Of a stretch of 64,000 nucleotides of DNA, positions 39,803-48,746 are shown piece by piece (position 1 is the first letter of the stretch; each line of letters begins with the position of its first letter). Origin of the DNA: an uncultured Pelagibacteraceae bacterium (GTDB lineage: Bacteria > Pseudomonadota > Alphaproteobacteria > Pelagibacterales > Pelagibacteraceae); NCBI GenBank assembly GCA_902555655.1, contig CACDSX010000001.1, forward strand, positions 1 through 64,000, given 5' to 3'. The position numbers and the translations under genes are program-made. Under the pieces are notes generated by a model that was given only the letters and a program-made list of their open reading frames with translations, ran no database searches and was not told the DNA's origin.

Positions 39803-41057
39803 AGAAGAAAGATTAAAAAAAAGACACCGAGCAGAAAAAAGGTTTAGATTTTACGGATTAACATCTATCTTTGTTGCTTTGTTGTTTGTTGTTATTCTAG
39901 TTCAAAATATTTTCTCAAAAGGAAGTTCAGCCTTTAAAAAAACAGTAATTACCACTGAAGTTTTCTTTGATCAGGAATTACTAGAAATTCAAAATGGTGC
40001 ATCCCAAGAAGAAATAATGGAAGCTGATTTTTACGATATAATGATCGAAAATTTAATAAAGGCTTATCCAGCAAAAGATAGAGATGAGGAAGATGAATTA
40101 TTAAAACTATTTAGTGGTGATTCTGAAATTGAGATTAAAAAAGCTTTTTTAAATGATAATAACTTAATAGGAAAAACAATCACATTAGATTTAACAGCTT
40201 CTGATGACATTGATCAATTACATAAAGGTAATTATCCAAGAGATTTACCCGAAGAAAGAAGAAGAATTTCTGACTTTCAATTAGTTATTTATGATTATTT
40301 TGTTGAAAATAAAAAGATAAGTAAAAATTTTAACAATTATTTCTTTAACAATGGTGACTCTAGAGATCCAGAATTAGCAGGTATAGGTGGAGCTTTAGTT
40401 GGATCATTTTATAGTATTTTAATTTGTTTATTACTAGCTTTTCCAGTGGCTGTTCTAGCGTCGATTTACTTGGAAGAGTTCGCTCCAAAAAATAAAATCA
40501 CAGATTTTATTGAAATTAATATAAATAATTTAGCAGCAGTGCCATCTATTGTTTACGGTTTGCTTGCTTTACAAATTTTACTTGCAACTATCCAATTACC
40601 GAGATCAACACCATTAGTTGCTGGAATAACTTTAGCGCTAATGACTTTACCAAGAATTATTATTCCATGTAGAGCTTCATTAAAAGCTGTTCCACCTTCA
40701 ATAAGAGAGGGCGCTCTAGCAGTTGGTGCATCTAAATTTCAATCTGTTTTTCATCATGTAGTGCCGTTAGCACTACCTGGCACTTTATCAGGAACTATAA
40801 TCGGATTAGCTCAAGCATTAGGTGAAACAGCACCACTTATATTAATTGGAATGGTAGCATTCGTTGTTGACATACCGTCAAGTCCAGTTGATCCATCATC
40901 TTCTTTACCTGTTCAAGTGTATTTATGGTCTGAGTCTGCAGAAAGAGGTTTTGTTGAAAAAACCTCAGCAACTATTATGATGCTTTTAAGCTTTTTAATT
41001 GTAATGAATTTTATTGCAGTTTATTTGAGACAAAAATTTGAAAAACGATGGAACTAA
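39795..41057 (+). CDS. pstA: phosphate ABC transporter permease PstA
   Basis: ININNLAAVPSIVYGLLALQI, VGASKFQSVFHHVVPLALPGTLSGTIIGLAQALGETAPLILIG motifs. Confidence 0.95.
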   Translation: MTKEERLKKRHRAEKRFRFYGLTSIFVALLFVVILVQNIFSKGSSAFKKTVITTEVFFDQELLEIQNGASQEEIMEADFYDIMIENLIKAYPAKDRDEEDELLKLFSGDSEIEIKKAFLNDNNLIGKTITLDLTASDDIDQLHKGNYPRDLPEERRRISDFQLVIYDYFVENKKISKNFNNYFFNNGDSRDPELAGIGGALVGSFYSILICLLLAFPVAVLASIYLEEFAPKNKITDFIEININNLAAVPSIVYGLLALQILLATIQLPRSTPLVAGITLALMTLPRIIIPCRASLKAVPPSIREGALAVGASKFQSVFHHVVPLALPGTLSGTIIGLAQALGETAPLILIGMVAFVVDIPSSPVDPSSSLPVQVYLWSESAERGFVEKTSATIMMLLSFLIVMNFIAVYLRQKFEKRWN

Positions 41058-41819
41058 ATGAACAACATTAAAATAAAATCAAAAAACTTGAATGTTTATT
41101 ATGGTAATAAACAAGCATTATTTGATGTGAATTTAGATTTGAATGAAAAAGAGGTAACTGCATTAATTGGTCCATCAGGATGTGGTAAATCAACTTTCAT
41201 AAGATGCATTAATAGAATGAATGATGTTATTGATATTTGTAAAGTTACTGGAAATATCGAAATGGATGGTATGAATATTAATGATAAAGATTTGGACGTT
41301 GTCTCATTGAGAGAAAGAGTTGGAATGGTTTTTCAAAAGCCAAATCCTTTTCCAAAAAGTATATATGATAATATTTCGTATGGTCCTAAAATTCATGGAA
41401 AAGGTGAAACTAAAAGCGAATTAGATCAAATTGTTGAAAATAGTTTAAAAAAATCTGCTTTATGGGAAGAAGTTAAAGATAGACTTGATGAACCAGGCAC
41501 AAGTTTATCTGGAGGGCAGCAACAAAGACTTTGTATAGCGAGAGCTATATCTGTTAATCCTGAAGTGATCTTAATGGATGAACCATGTTCTGCATTAGAC
41601 CCAATTGCTACTGCAAAAATTGAGGAATTAATTGATGAATTAAAAAAAACTTATACGATTGTTATAGTGACACACTCAATGGCTCAGGCTGTACGTGTTT
41701 CACAAAAAACAGGGTTTTTTCACCTAGGAAAGTTAATTGAAGTTGGAAAAACTGAGAAAATTTTTAAAAATCCTGACAATAAAATGACACAAGACTATAT
41801 TACAGGTAGATTTGGATAA
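41058..41819 (+). CDS. pstB: phosphate ABC transporter ATP-binding protein PstB
   Basis: [58 protein letters not shown]. Confidence 0.98.
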   Translation: MNNIKIKSKNLNVYYGNKQALFDVNLDLNEKEVTALIGPSGCGKSTFIRCINRMNDVIDICKVTGNIEMDGMNINDKDLDVVSLRERVGMVFQKPNPFPKSIYDNISYGPKIHGKGETKSELDQIVENSLKKSALWEEVKDRLDEPGTSLSGGQQQRLCIARAISVNPEVILMDEPCSALDPIATAKIEELIDELKKTYTIVIVTHSMAQAVRVSQKTGFFHLGKLIEVGKTEKIFKNPDNKMTQDYITGRFG

Positions 41820-41822
41820 ATT

Positions 41823-42515
41823 ATGAGCAATGAACATACAGTAAAGTCTTACGAAGAAGAACTTCAGTTCCTTAAAGACTCGTTAATTAAAATGGGTAGC
41901 TTAACCGAGTCACAATTAAGTGATGCAATGGATGCGGTAATTAAAGTTGATAAGGACTCAATTGATAAAATTATTAAAAGTGATGAAGAAATTAACAAAT
42001 TTAGATCTAAGATAGATACTCAAATAATGAATTTACTAGTTAAAAGAGCACCTATGGCAATTGATTTAAGAGAAACTATAAGTTCATTAAAAATCTCTCA
42101 AGATTTAGAAAGAATAGGAGATCTTTCAAAGAGTAATGCAAAAAAAGTTAAACCTTTACCACTAGATTTACCTGATGAATTATTAGGAAATTTAAAAAGA
42201 CTTGGAGAGCTTGTTATGAAACAATTAACTGAGGTTCTTGATAGTTATGTGAACAAAAACTTTGATAAAGCTAAAGAAGTTTGGGAAAAAGATGAACAAG
42301 TTGATGACTTAACTTATATCGCAATGGAAAGTGTAATAGATTTTTTATCTAAAGATAAAAAAAACTTAGATTTTTCAACGCATTTAATTTTTGCTACAAA
42401 AAATTTGGAAAGAGCAGGCGATCATATAACGAATATCGCTGAAACAGTATGTTATTTAGTAAAGGGTGAATATCTTAAAGGTAGTAGACCAAAGGGTAAA
42501 GTAATCCAAGAATAA
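41823..42515 (+). CDS. phoU: phosphate signalling protein PhoU
   Basis: Two PhoU-type helical repeats (RAPMAIDLRETISSLKISQDLERIGDLSKS; LERAGDHITNIAETVCYLVKG); between pstB and phoB. Confidence 0.95.
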   Translation: MSNEHTVKSYEEELQFLKDSLIKMGSLTESQLSDAMDAVIKVDKDSIDKIIKSDEEINKFRSKIDTQIMNLLVKRAPMAIDLRETISSLKISQDLERIGDLSKSNAKKVKPLPLDLPDELLGNLKRLGELVMKQLTEVLDSYVNKNFDKAKEVWEKDEQVDDLTYIAMESVIDFLSKDKKNLDFSTHLIFATKNLERAGDHITNIAETVCYLVKGEYLKGSRPKGKVIQE

Positions 42516-42516
42516 T

Positions 42517-43200
42517 TTGATGAAAGGAAAAATTTTTATTATTGAAGATGAAGCTTCAATAGTTCAATTAGTCCAACATAATCTAGAAAAAGAAGGTTTT
42601 GTTGTCTCTTCATCATTAAATGGAAATGAAGGTTTAAAAGAGTTAAAAAAATTTGAACCTAATCTACTCTTATTAGATTGGATGCTACCAGATTTATCAG
42701 GGATAGATATCTGTAAAAATATTAGAAGAGACAGTAATTTTAAGAACCTTCCTATCATTATGCTTACAGCCAAAGGTGAGGAAGAAGATAAGGTAAAAGG
42801 TCTTGAAAGTGGTGTAGATGATTATGTCACAAAACCATTCAGTTTTAATGAGCTGTCTGCTCGAATAAAAGCTGTTCTAAGAAGATCTGATCCTAAAGTT
42901 GTTGCAAATGAATTAATATTTGAAGATTTAAAATTAGATAGAATAGAAAAAAGAGTTTTTAGATCAGATAAAGAAATTCAACTTGGCCCTACAGAATTTA
43001 GATTATTAGAATTTTTCTTAACAAATCCCAAAAGAGTTTATTCACGAGATCAAATTTTAGAAATTGTTTGGCCTAATAATGTAAATGTAGAAAGTAGAAC
43101 TATTGACGTTCATATAAGAAGACTAAGACAATCAATTAATATTGAAGGTAAAAAAGAGTTAATTCGAACAGTTAGAGCCTCAGGTTATTCTTTAATTTAA
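42517..43200 (+). CDS. phoB: phosphate regulon response regulator PhoB
   Basis: Receiver + OmpR-type winged helix (LGPTEFRLLEFFLTNPKRVYSRDQIL, VDVHIRRLR); end of pst operon. Confidence 0.94.
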   Translation: MMKGKIFIIEDEASIVQLVQHNLEKEGFVVSSSLNGNEGLKELKKFEPNLLLLDWMLPDLSGIDICKNIRRDSNFKNLPIIMLTAKGEEEDKVKGLESGVDDYVTKPFSFNELSARIKAVLRRSDPKVVANELIFEDLKLDRIEKRVFRSDKEIQLGPTEFRLLEFFLTNPKRVYSRDQILEIVWPNNVNVESRTIDVHIRRLRQSINIEGKKELIRTVRASGYSLI

Positions 43201-43418
43201 ATAATTATTTTATAAATCCCTACTAAGAACAATGGTATTTGTAGACCAAAGTTAGTTAGTATCGCTTTATCTTTGCTAACAAATCCAGCGATAGTCCATC
43301 CAACAACTCCTAATCCATGAAAGTATATATTTAAAGGATATATATTTAGGTTTGTTAATAGAATACCAACTAAAACTAGAAATGTGCTTATCCATTTAAG
43401 ATACTTCTTAATAAACAT
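43197..43418 (-). CDS. small membrane protein of unknown function (2-3 TM)
   Basis: 73 aa hydrophobic ORF WISTFLVLVGILLTNLNIYPLNIYFHGLGVVGWTIAGFVSKDKAILTNFGLQIPLFLVGIYKIII, occupying an otherwise non-coding gap. Confidence 0.65.
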   Translation of the reverse strand: MFIKKYLKWISTFLVLVGILLTNLNIYPLNIYFHGLGVVGWTIAGFVSKDKAILTNFGLQIPLFLVGIYKIII

Positions 43419-43462
43419 ACATTTTCCTTTCAGCTTATTTTATTTTGATTTTAGATAATAAC

Positions 43463-43870
43463 TTATCTACACTTTTTACATAATCCAAAAAACTCAAGAT
43501 TGTATTTACTATATTTCATACCATCTTTGTCTTTGAAATTAGCTAAGTATTTAGAAAGACCTGCGCTACTTATTTCTGTTACTTTTTCACAAATCTCACA
43601 GATTGAAAACGCAGTAGCTTTAGCTACCTGACAACTCGAATTATGGCAGGCAATAAAGGCATTTCGACTTTCAATTTTGTGAATTTTTCCTATTTCAACT
43701 AATTTATCTAACGCTCGATAAACTTGTAATGGTGCTTTAATACCTTTTTTCTGAACATTAAAAAGTATTGTGTATGCTTTTAATGGTTCAGATGATTTAT
43801 CTATTAAATCAAAAATAATTTGCTGATTTTTTGAAAGACTGTGCATTTTATCTATTTTACTGATTCCCAT
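43463..43870 (-). CDS. zur: Fur-family zinc uptake regulator (Zur)
   Basis: Fur-like winged helix and CEICEKVTEIS metal-binding cysteine motif; co-directional with znuB and znuC. Confidence 0.87.
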   Translation of the reverse strand: MGISKIDKMHSLSKNQQIIFDLIDKSSEPLKAYTILFNVQKKGIKAPLQVYRALDKLVEIGKIHKIESRNAFIACHNSSCQVAKATAFSICEICEKVTEISSAGLSKYLANFKDKDGMKYSKYNLEFFGLCKKCR

Positions 43871-44674
43871 TTAGTTTTTCAATTTAATTGATTGTTTTAT
43901 ATTTAATAAAGAAAGAATGAATAGGAATAAGGCAGCCGCTATAATTGAAGGTCCAGAAGATGTATTAAATTCTAATGATGAGAATAATCCTAATATTACT
44001 GACAACACACCTCCAATAATTGAGTAGACAACCATTTTCTGCGGACTATCAGAAATGTTTCGAGCCATCGCTGCTGGTATAATTAACATTCCTGTAATTA
44101 ATAATAAGCCAACCATCTTAATTGATATTGCAATAATCCCAGCCATTAATATTGTAAAAATTGCTTTTGCTCTATCAGGGTTTAAACCCTCAGCTTCTGC
44201 TAACTCATAATTTACTGTTGATGCAAATAAAGGTTTCCAAATTAATTTTAAAACTAAGAGTATTAATGGTCCACCTATCCATATGATTAATAAATCATCA
44301 ACTGTAACAGCTAATATATCTCCAAATAATAATCCCATGATATCAAACCTGATGAATGTTAAAAAACCTATTACAACAAGTCCAACTGCTAAAGAAGAGT
44401 GTGCTAAAAGACCTAGCAAAGCATCACCAGGAAGATTGGTCCTTTTTTGAAGTTGTATTAAAATTAATGCAATTAATGATGAAATTATGAATACAGAAAA
44501 AGCAATATTAAATTCCATAGTATAAGCTAAAGTCACTCCAAGTAATGCAGAGTGGGCGAGTGTATCACCAAAATATGATAATCTTCTCCATATTACAAAA
44601 CATCCAAGAGGTCCTGTTACAATTGCAACACCAAGTCCAGCTAACAAAGCTCTTATAAAAAAGTCATCTAGCAT
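43871..44674 (-). CDS. znuB: zinc ABC transporter permease ZnuB
   Basis: GPLGCFVIWRRLSYFGDTLAHSALLGVTLAY, MVGLLLITGMLIIPAAMAR motifs. Confidence 0.93.
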   Translation of the reverse strand: MLDDFFIRALLAGLGVAIVTGPLGCFVIWRRLSYFGDTLAHSALLGVTLAYTMEFNIAFSVFIISSLIALILIQLQKRTNLPGDALLGLLAHSSLAVGLVVIGFLTFIRFDIMGLLFGDILAVTVDDLLIIWIGGPLILLVLKLIWKPLFASTVNYELAEAEGLNPDRAKAIFTILMAGIIAISIKMVGLLLITGMLIIPAAMARNISDSPQKMVVYSIIGGVLSVILGLFSSLEFNTSSGPSIIAAALFLFILSLLNIKQSIKLKN

Positions 44675-45421
44675 TTAATTTTTCTTTATTTCACCTTCAG
44701 TTGTATGAATATGATCATGTCTATGCTCATATCTTGTTAATATTTGAGAAGCTTGCTCACCAAATAAAGCTTTGTATTCATTATTTTTAGCAACATCTAT
44801 TGGAGTTCCCGAACAACAGACATGACCATTTAAACAAACAACATGGTCTGTTGCACTCATAACAGTGTGTAAGTCATGAGAGATTAATAAAATTCCACAA
44901 TTTAATTCATCAGAAATTTTTTTTATAAGTTCGTATAAAGCAATCTCCCCTGTAAAATCTACTCCTTGTACTGGCTCATCAAGAACTAATAATTCTGGTT
45001 TTTTTGAAATAGCTCTTGCAAGCAAAACTCTTTGGAATTCTCCACCTGAAAGATCACCTAAATTTTTATCTTTAAGATGAATTACACCTGTTAATGATAA
45101 AGCTTCATTAATAGCGTCTGCTTTAAGATTTTCAGTTAGTGTCATGAAATCATTAACTCTAAGTGGTAATGTCCAATCGATTGAAATTTTTTGAGGAACG
45201 TATCCAACTTTATTTGTATATTTTTCAACTTCTCCGTCTATTTTTTTATAAATTCCTAATGCAATTTTAGCAGTAGTGCTTTTTCCAGAACCATTTGGGC
45301 CAATTAGAGTAACTATTTTTCCTTTTTCAATTTGTAAAGTTACACCTTTAACTAGCCATTTGTCGTTTATACGAAAACCAGCTTCTTTTAATTTAACTAA
45401 TATATTTTGGTTTGAGCTCAT
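44675..45421 (-). CDS. znuC: zinc ABC transporter ATP-binding protein ZnuC
   Basis: LIGPNGSGKSTTAKIALGI, LSGGEFQRVLLARAI, LLVLDEPVQGVD motifs. Confidence 0.94.
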   Translation of the reverse strand: MSSNQNILVKLKEAGFRINDKWLVKGVTLQIEKGKIVTLIGPNGSGKSTTAKIALGIYKKIDGEVEKYTNKVGYVPQKISIDWTLPLRVNDFMTLTENLKADAINEALSLTGVIHLKDKNLGDLSGGEFQRVLLARAISKKPELLVLDEPVQGVDFTGEIALYELIKKISDELNCGILLISHDLHTVMSATDHVVCLNGHVCCSGTPIDVAKNNEYKALFGEQASQILTRYEHRHDHIHTTEGEIKKN

Positions 45422-45442
45422 TAAATTACTTGACTTATAAAT

Positions 45443-45473
45443 GTTATATTATTACATAGTGTTATATTATAAC
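45443..45473. promoter_or_regulatory. two tandem Zur-like operator palindromes in divergent znuC/znuA promoter region
   Basis: GTTATATTATTAC (45443-45455, imperfect) and GTTATATTATAAC (45461-45473, perfect GTTATA-T-TATAAC dyad), 18 bp apart centre to centre. Confidence 0.72.
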
Positions 45474-45493
45474 AACCTTAAAATATTACTATT

Positions 45494-46570
45494 ATGAAAA
45501 ACATTAAAAAGTTACCATTTATACTATCAATACTATCTTTATTAACTATTTTTGCACCAGCAAATGCTGATGTCAAAGTAGTTACATCAATAAAACCTAT
45601 ACATTCATTAGCAAGTTATTTGATGGATGGGGTAGGTAAACCAGATTTAATAGTAGATGGTTATGCTTCTCCACATGGATTTGCACTGAAACCTTCACAT
45701 GCAAAGATGCTACAAAATGCTGACTTAATATTTTGGGTTGGTGAAGACTTAGAAAGCTTTTTAGAAAAGCCATTAAAATCAATAGCAAAAAAAGCTGAAA
45801 AAATAGAATTAATGGAAATTAAGGGATTAAATAAATTAAAATTTAGAGAAAGAAACATATTTGATGAACATGATGATCATGGACACGATGATCATGCTAA
45901 AAAAGAAGATGATCACGATGACCATGGACATGATGAGGATGGCCACAAAGAAGATGATCACGATAAAGAAGGTCACAAAGAAGATGATCACGATGATCAT
46001 GGACATGATGAGGATGGCCACAAAGAAGATGATCACGACGACCACGGACATGAAGGTCACGCTCACGGTGAACATGATCCACACATTTGGCTAGATCCAA
46101 TGAATGCCAAAGTAATATTAGAGGAAATGACTGAACATTTAATCGAAAATGATCAAGCTAATGCTTCTAAATATAAAGCTAATTTAAAGAAAGCACATAA
46201 AGATTTAGATAAATTGACTAAAAAAGTAAAATCTGAACTAAAAAAAGATTTTAAGTCGATCGTTTTTCATGATGCATATCAATATTTTGAAAAGAGATTT
46301 GATGTTAATGTATTAGGTGCTTTCACTGTAAATACAGATGTAATGCCAGGAGCAGAACAACTAGCTGAAATTAGAGAAATAATTGAACATGACAAAGTAA
46401 CTTGTGTGTTTTCTGAACCACAATTTAATCCTGATATAATCAATGCAGTTGCAAAAGATATGAATATTAGTACGGGTGTTTTAGATCCATTGGGAGCTAC
46501 TCTTGACCCAGGCAAAGATTTATATTTTGATTTAATCAGCAACATGTCAAAATCTTTTAAAGGCTGTTAA
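45494..46570 (+). CDS. znuA: zinc ABC transporter substrate-binding protein ZnuA with His/Asp-rich loop
   Basis: Signal peptide, VVTSIKPIHSLASYLMDGVGKPDLIVDGYASPHGFALKPS, HDPHIWLDPMNA, long HDDHGHDEDGHKE-type insertion. Confidence 0.95.
   Translation: MKNIKKLPFILSILSLLTIFAPANADVKVVTSIKPIHSLASYLMDGVGKPDLIVDGYASPHGFALKPSHAKMLQNADLIFWVGEDLESFLEKPLKSIAKKAEKIELMEIKGLNKLKFRERNIFDEHDDHGHDDHAKKEDDHDDHGHDEDGHKEDDHDKEGHKEDDHDDHGHDEDGHKEDDHDDHGHEGHAHGEHDPHIWLDPMNAKVILEEMTEHLIENDQANASKYKANLKKAHKDLDKLTKKVKSELKKDFKSIVFHDAYQYFEKRFDVNVLGAFTVNTDVMPGAEQLAEIREIIEHDKVTCVFSEPQFNPDIINAVAKDMNISTGVLDPLGATLDPGKDLYFDLISNMSKSFKGC
45863..46081 (+). repeat. coding tandem repeat in znuA (45-bp and 30-bp units)
   Basis: Units gatgatcacgatgaYcatggacatgatgaggatggccacaaagaa at 45908-45952 and 45983-46027 with a shortened 30-bp unit (45953-45982) between, plus degenerate flanks. 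Confidence 0.9.
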
Positions 46571-46612
46571 TTTAAAATTGATCTTTGGTCATAAATAATA
46601 TCTAATAAAGGG

Positions 46613-47611
46613 ATGAGTACAGTATCCCTTTCATTAGATGAAATTTTCGATTTAGCTAAAAAAACTTTATTAGCTAATGGCTGTGATGATGAAACAGCAT
46701 CTATATTATCTGATTTAGTTAGAAATGCTGAACGAGATGGTTCGTTATCTCATGGTTTATTCAGGTTACCAGCTTATGTAAGTGGTTTAAAAAGTGGAAA
46801 AATTAATGGTAAAGGAAAACCAGAAGTTATAAAGATTTCAGCATCAGTAATTAAAGTTCAAGGTAACAATTGCTTAGCACCTGTTGTTTTAAATAAAGGT
46901 TTGCCTGAATTAGCGAAAGCTGCAAAAGAAAATGGTGTAGCAGTTCTTGCAATAAATAATTCTCACCATATGGCTGCGATGTGGCCTGAAACAGAAAAAT
47001 TAGCAGAAGAAGGTTTAGTTGCTTTTGCATGCACATCTTATAAGCCCGCTGTAGCACCTGCTGGAGCAATCAAACCATTGTTTGGAACAAATCCAATTTC
47101 ATTTGCATGGCCAAGACCTGGCAAAACTCCAGTTGTTTATGATATGGCAACTGCATCAATGGCAATGGGTGAAGTACAAGTTGCTAAAAGAGAAGGGCAC
47201 AAAGTTCCACTTGGAACAGGTTTAACTAAAGAGGGCAAGGAGACTACTGATCCAGGAGCAATAGCTGATGGTGGTGTGTTACTTCCTTTTGGTGGTTACA
47301 AAGGATCTGCAATTGCAATGATGGTTGAATTAATGGCTGGTGCTTTAGTTGGTGATAATTTTAGTTTTGAAACAGCTGCCAAAGATAACAATGATGGTGG
47401 TCCACCAAGTGGAGGTGAATTTATTTTAGCTATATCACCAGATAAAACTGCAGGAACAAATTGGCAAAAACATGCTGATGAATTTTTTGATAAAATGAAA
47501 TCAATGGGTGAAGTAAGATTGCCAGGTGAAAGAAGACACAAGAATAGATTAGACAAAGGTCCTCGTAATATAAATGAGGAATTAGTTAATAAAATAAAAT
47601 CGTTAAGCTAA
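46613..47611 (+). CDS. Ldh/malate-dehydrogenase-like (LDH2 family) NAD(P)H oxidoreductase, possibly ketimine (piperideine/pyrroline-2-carboxylate) reductase
   Basis: DGSLSHGLFRLPAYVSGLKSG, NNSHHMAAMWPETEKLAEEGLVAFACTSYKPAVAPAGAIKPLFGTNPISFAWPRPGK, PFGGYKGSAIAMMVELMAGAL motifs. Confidence 0.85.
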   Translation: MSTVSLSLDEIFDLAKKTLLANGCDDETASILSDLVRNAERDGSLSHGLFRLPAYVSGLKSGKINGKGKPEVIKISASVIKVQGNNCLAPVVLNKGLPELAKAAKENGVAVLAINNSHHMAAMWPETEKLAEEGLVAFACTSYKPAVAPAGAIKPLFGTNPISFAWPRPGKTPVVYDMATASMAMGEVQVAKREGHKVPLGTGLTKEGKETTDPGAIADGGVLLPFGGYKGSAIAMMVELMAGALVGDNFSFETAAKDNNDGGPPSGGEFILAISPDKTAGTNWQKHADEFFDKMKSMGEVRLPGERRHKNRLDKGPRNINEELVNKIKSLS

Positions 47612-48379
47612 TTTAATTTCAATTGGAGTGTGGTCAGAGGGTTTTTCTCTTCCTCTTGGATCTTTATTAATATTTATAGACTTAATTTGATCGATTAAAG
47701 AATTTGATACTAAGAAGTGATCTATTCTCATACCATTATTTTTTTGCCAAGCCCCTCTCATATAATCCCAAAAAGTATAGCCTTCTTTTGTTTCATTAAA
47801 GTGTCTGTAAACATCACTAAATCCTAAATTAAGCATCTCTCTAAATTTTTTCCTTATTTCTAATCTATATAAAGCATCATCTTCAAAACTTTTTACATTA
47901 TAAACATCCTCTGCAGCTGGAATTACATTAAAATCACCTGCAAGAATTATATTAGAATTTTTTTTAGACATGGTATTTAATTGTTTAATTAATTGATCCA
48001 TCCAATTTTTTTTATAATCGTATTTTTCTGTATCAACTGGATTTCCATTAGGTGTATATATATTTATTAATTGAACAATTTTTTTTTTATATTCGGTTTC
48101 AGCAGAAATAATTCTTGATTGTTTTAGTTTATCTTTAATTAAGTCAGTTCTAATATTTTTTAATTTTCCCTTAGAGATAATTGCAACACCATTGTAACTT
48201 TTTTGACCAAATACATGACTTTCATAATCCATTGAGGAAAAATCATCGTAAGGAAAATTTACATCTTCTGTCTTAATTTCCTGCATCATCAATATATCTG
48301 GATTATATTTGAGTAGATAACTTTTAATATTTTCAATACGAGCACGTACTGAATTCACATTCCATGATGAAATGAGCAT
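47603..48379 (-). CDS. xthA: exodeoxyribonuclease III
   Basis: ISSWNVNSVRARIENIKSYLLKYNPDILMMQEIKTED, ILAGDFNVIPAAEDVY, RIDHFLVS, SDHTPI motifs. Start re-set to internal ATG at 48379 (MLISSWNVNSV), overlapping the erpA stop. Confidence 0.94.
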   Translation of the reverse strand: MLISSWNVNSVRARIENIKSYLLKYNPDILMMQEIKTEDVNFPYDDFSSMDYESHVFGQKSYNGVAIISKGKLKNIRTDLIKDKLKQSRIISAETEYKKKIVQLINIYTPNGNPVDTEKYDYKKNWMDQLIKQLNTMSKKNSNIILAGDFNVIPAAEDVYNVKSFEDDALYRLEIRKKFREMLNLGFSDVYRHFNETKEGYTFWDYMRGAWQKNNGMRIDHFLVSNSLIDQIKSININKDPRGREKPSDHTPIEIKLA

Positions 48380-48696
48380 TAAAGAGAGAAGGAAACACCA
48401 CAACCACAAGAAGATTTGGTTTGTGGATTGGTTATTTTAAATTGTTCACCTATTAATTCTGAAACATAATCAATTTCTGATCCTTTCAAGAGATCAGCAG
48501 ATGTTTTATCAATAAGAATTTTTTCAAAATTTAAATCATCTTCTGATTTAGATTGATCAAAAGTAAATTCATATTGAAATCCAGAACAACCACCACCCTT
48601 GATAGCGATTCTAAAAAATGAGCCTTTATCTTTTTTAGACAACAGGCTATTGATCTGTTTTAGTGCTTTATCAGTAAATTTAATTTCTTTTATCAT
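48379..48696 (-). CDS. erpA: iron-sulfur cluster insertion protein (ErpA/IscA family)
   Basis: A-type carrier cysteines IAIKGGGCSGFQYEF and SSCGCGVSFSL. Confidence 0.92.
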   Translation of the reverse strand: MIKEIKFTDKALKQINSLLSKKDKGSFFRIAIKGGGCSGFQYEFTFDQSKSEDDLNFEKILIDKTSADLLKGSEIDYVSELIGEQFKITNPQTKSSCGCGVSFSL

Positions 48697-48746
48697 TATC
48701 GATCACTGGTATTACTAATATAATACTTAATATTTAATTTTAAAGG

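Noticed and set aside
45863-46081. Tandem repeat considered as a CRISPR array or minisatellite
   Set aside because: Units are contiguous, codon-phased and encode the ZnuA metal-binding loop; there are no unique spacers.
45836-46100. Several ORFs in other frames and antisense across the znuA repeat (e.g. 45836..46084 -, 45861..46094 +, 45897..46100 -)
   Set aside because: Repetitive codons leave alternate frames open; the ZnuA frame is clearly the coding one and the translations are low-complexity.
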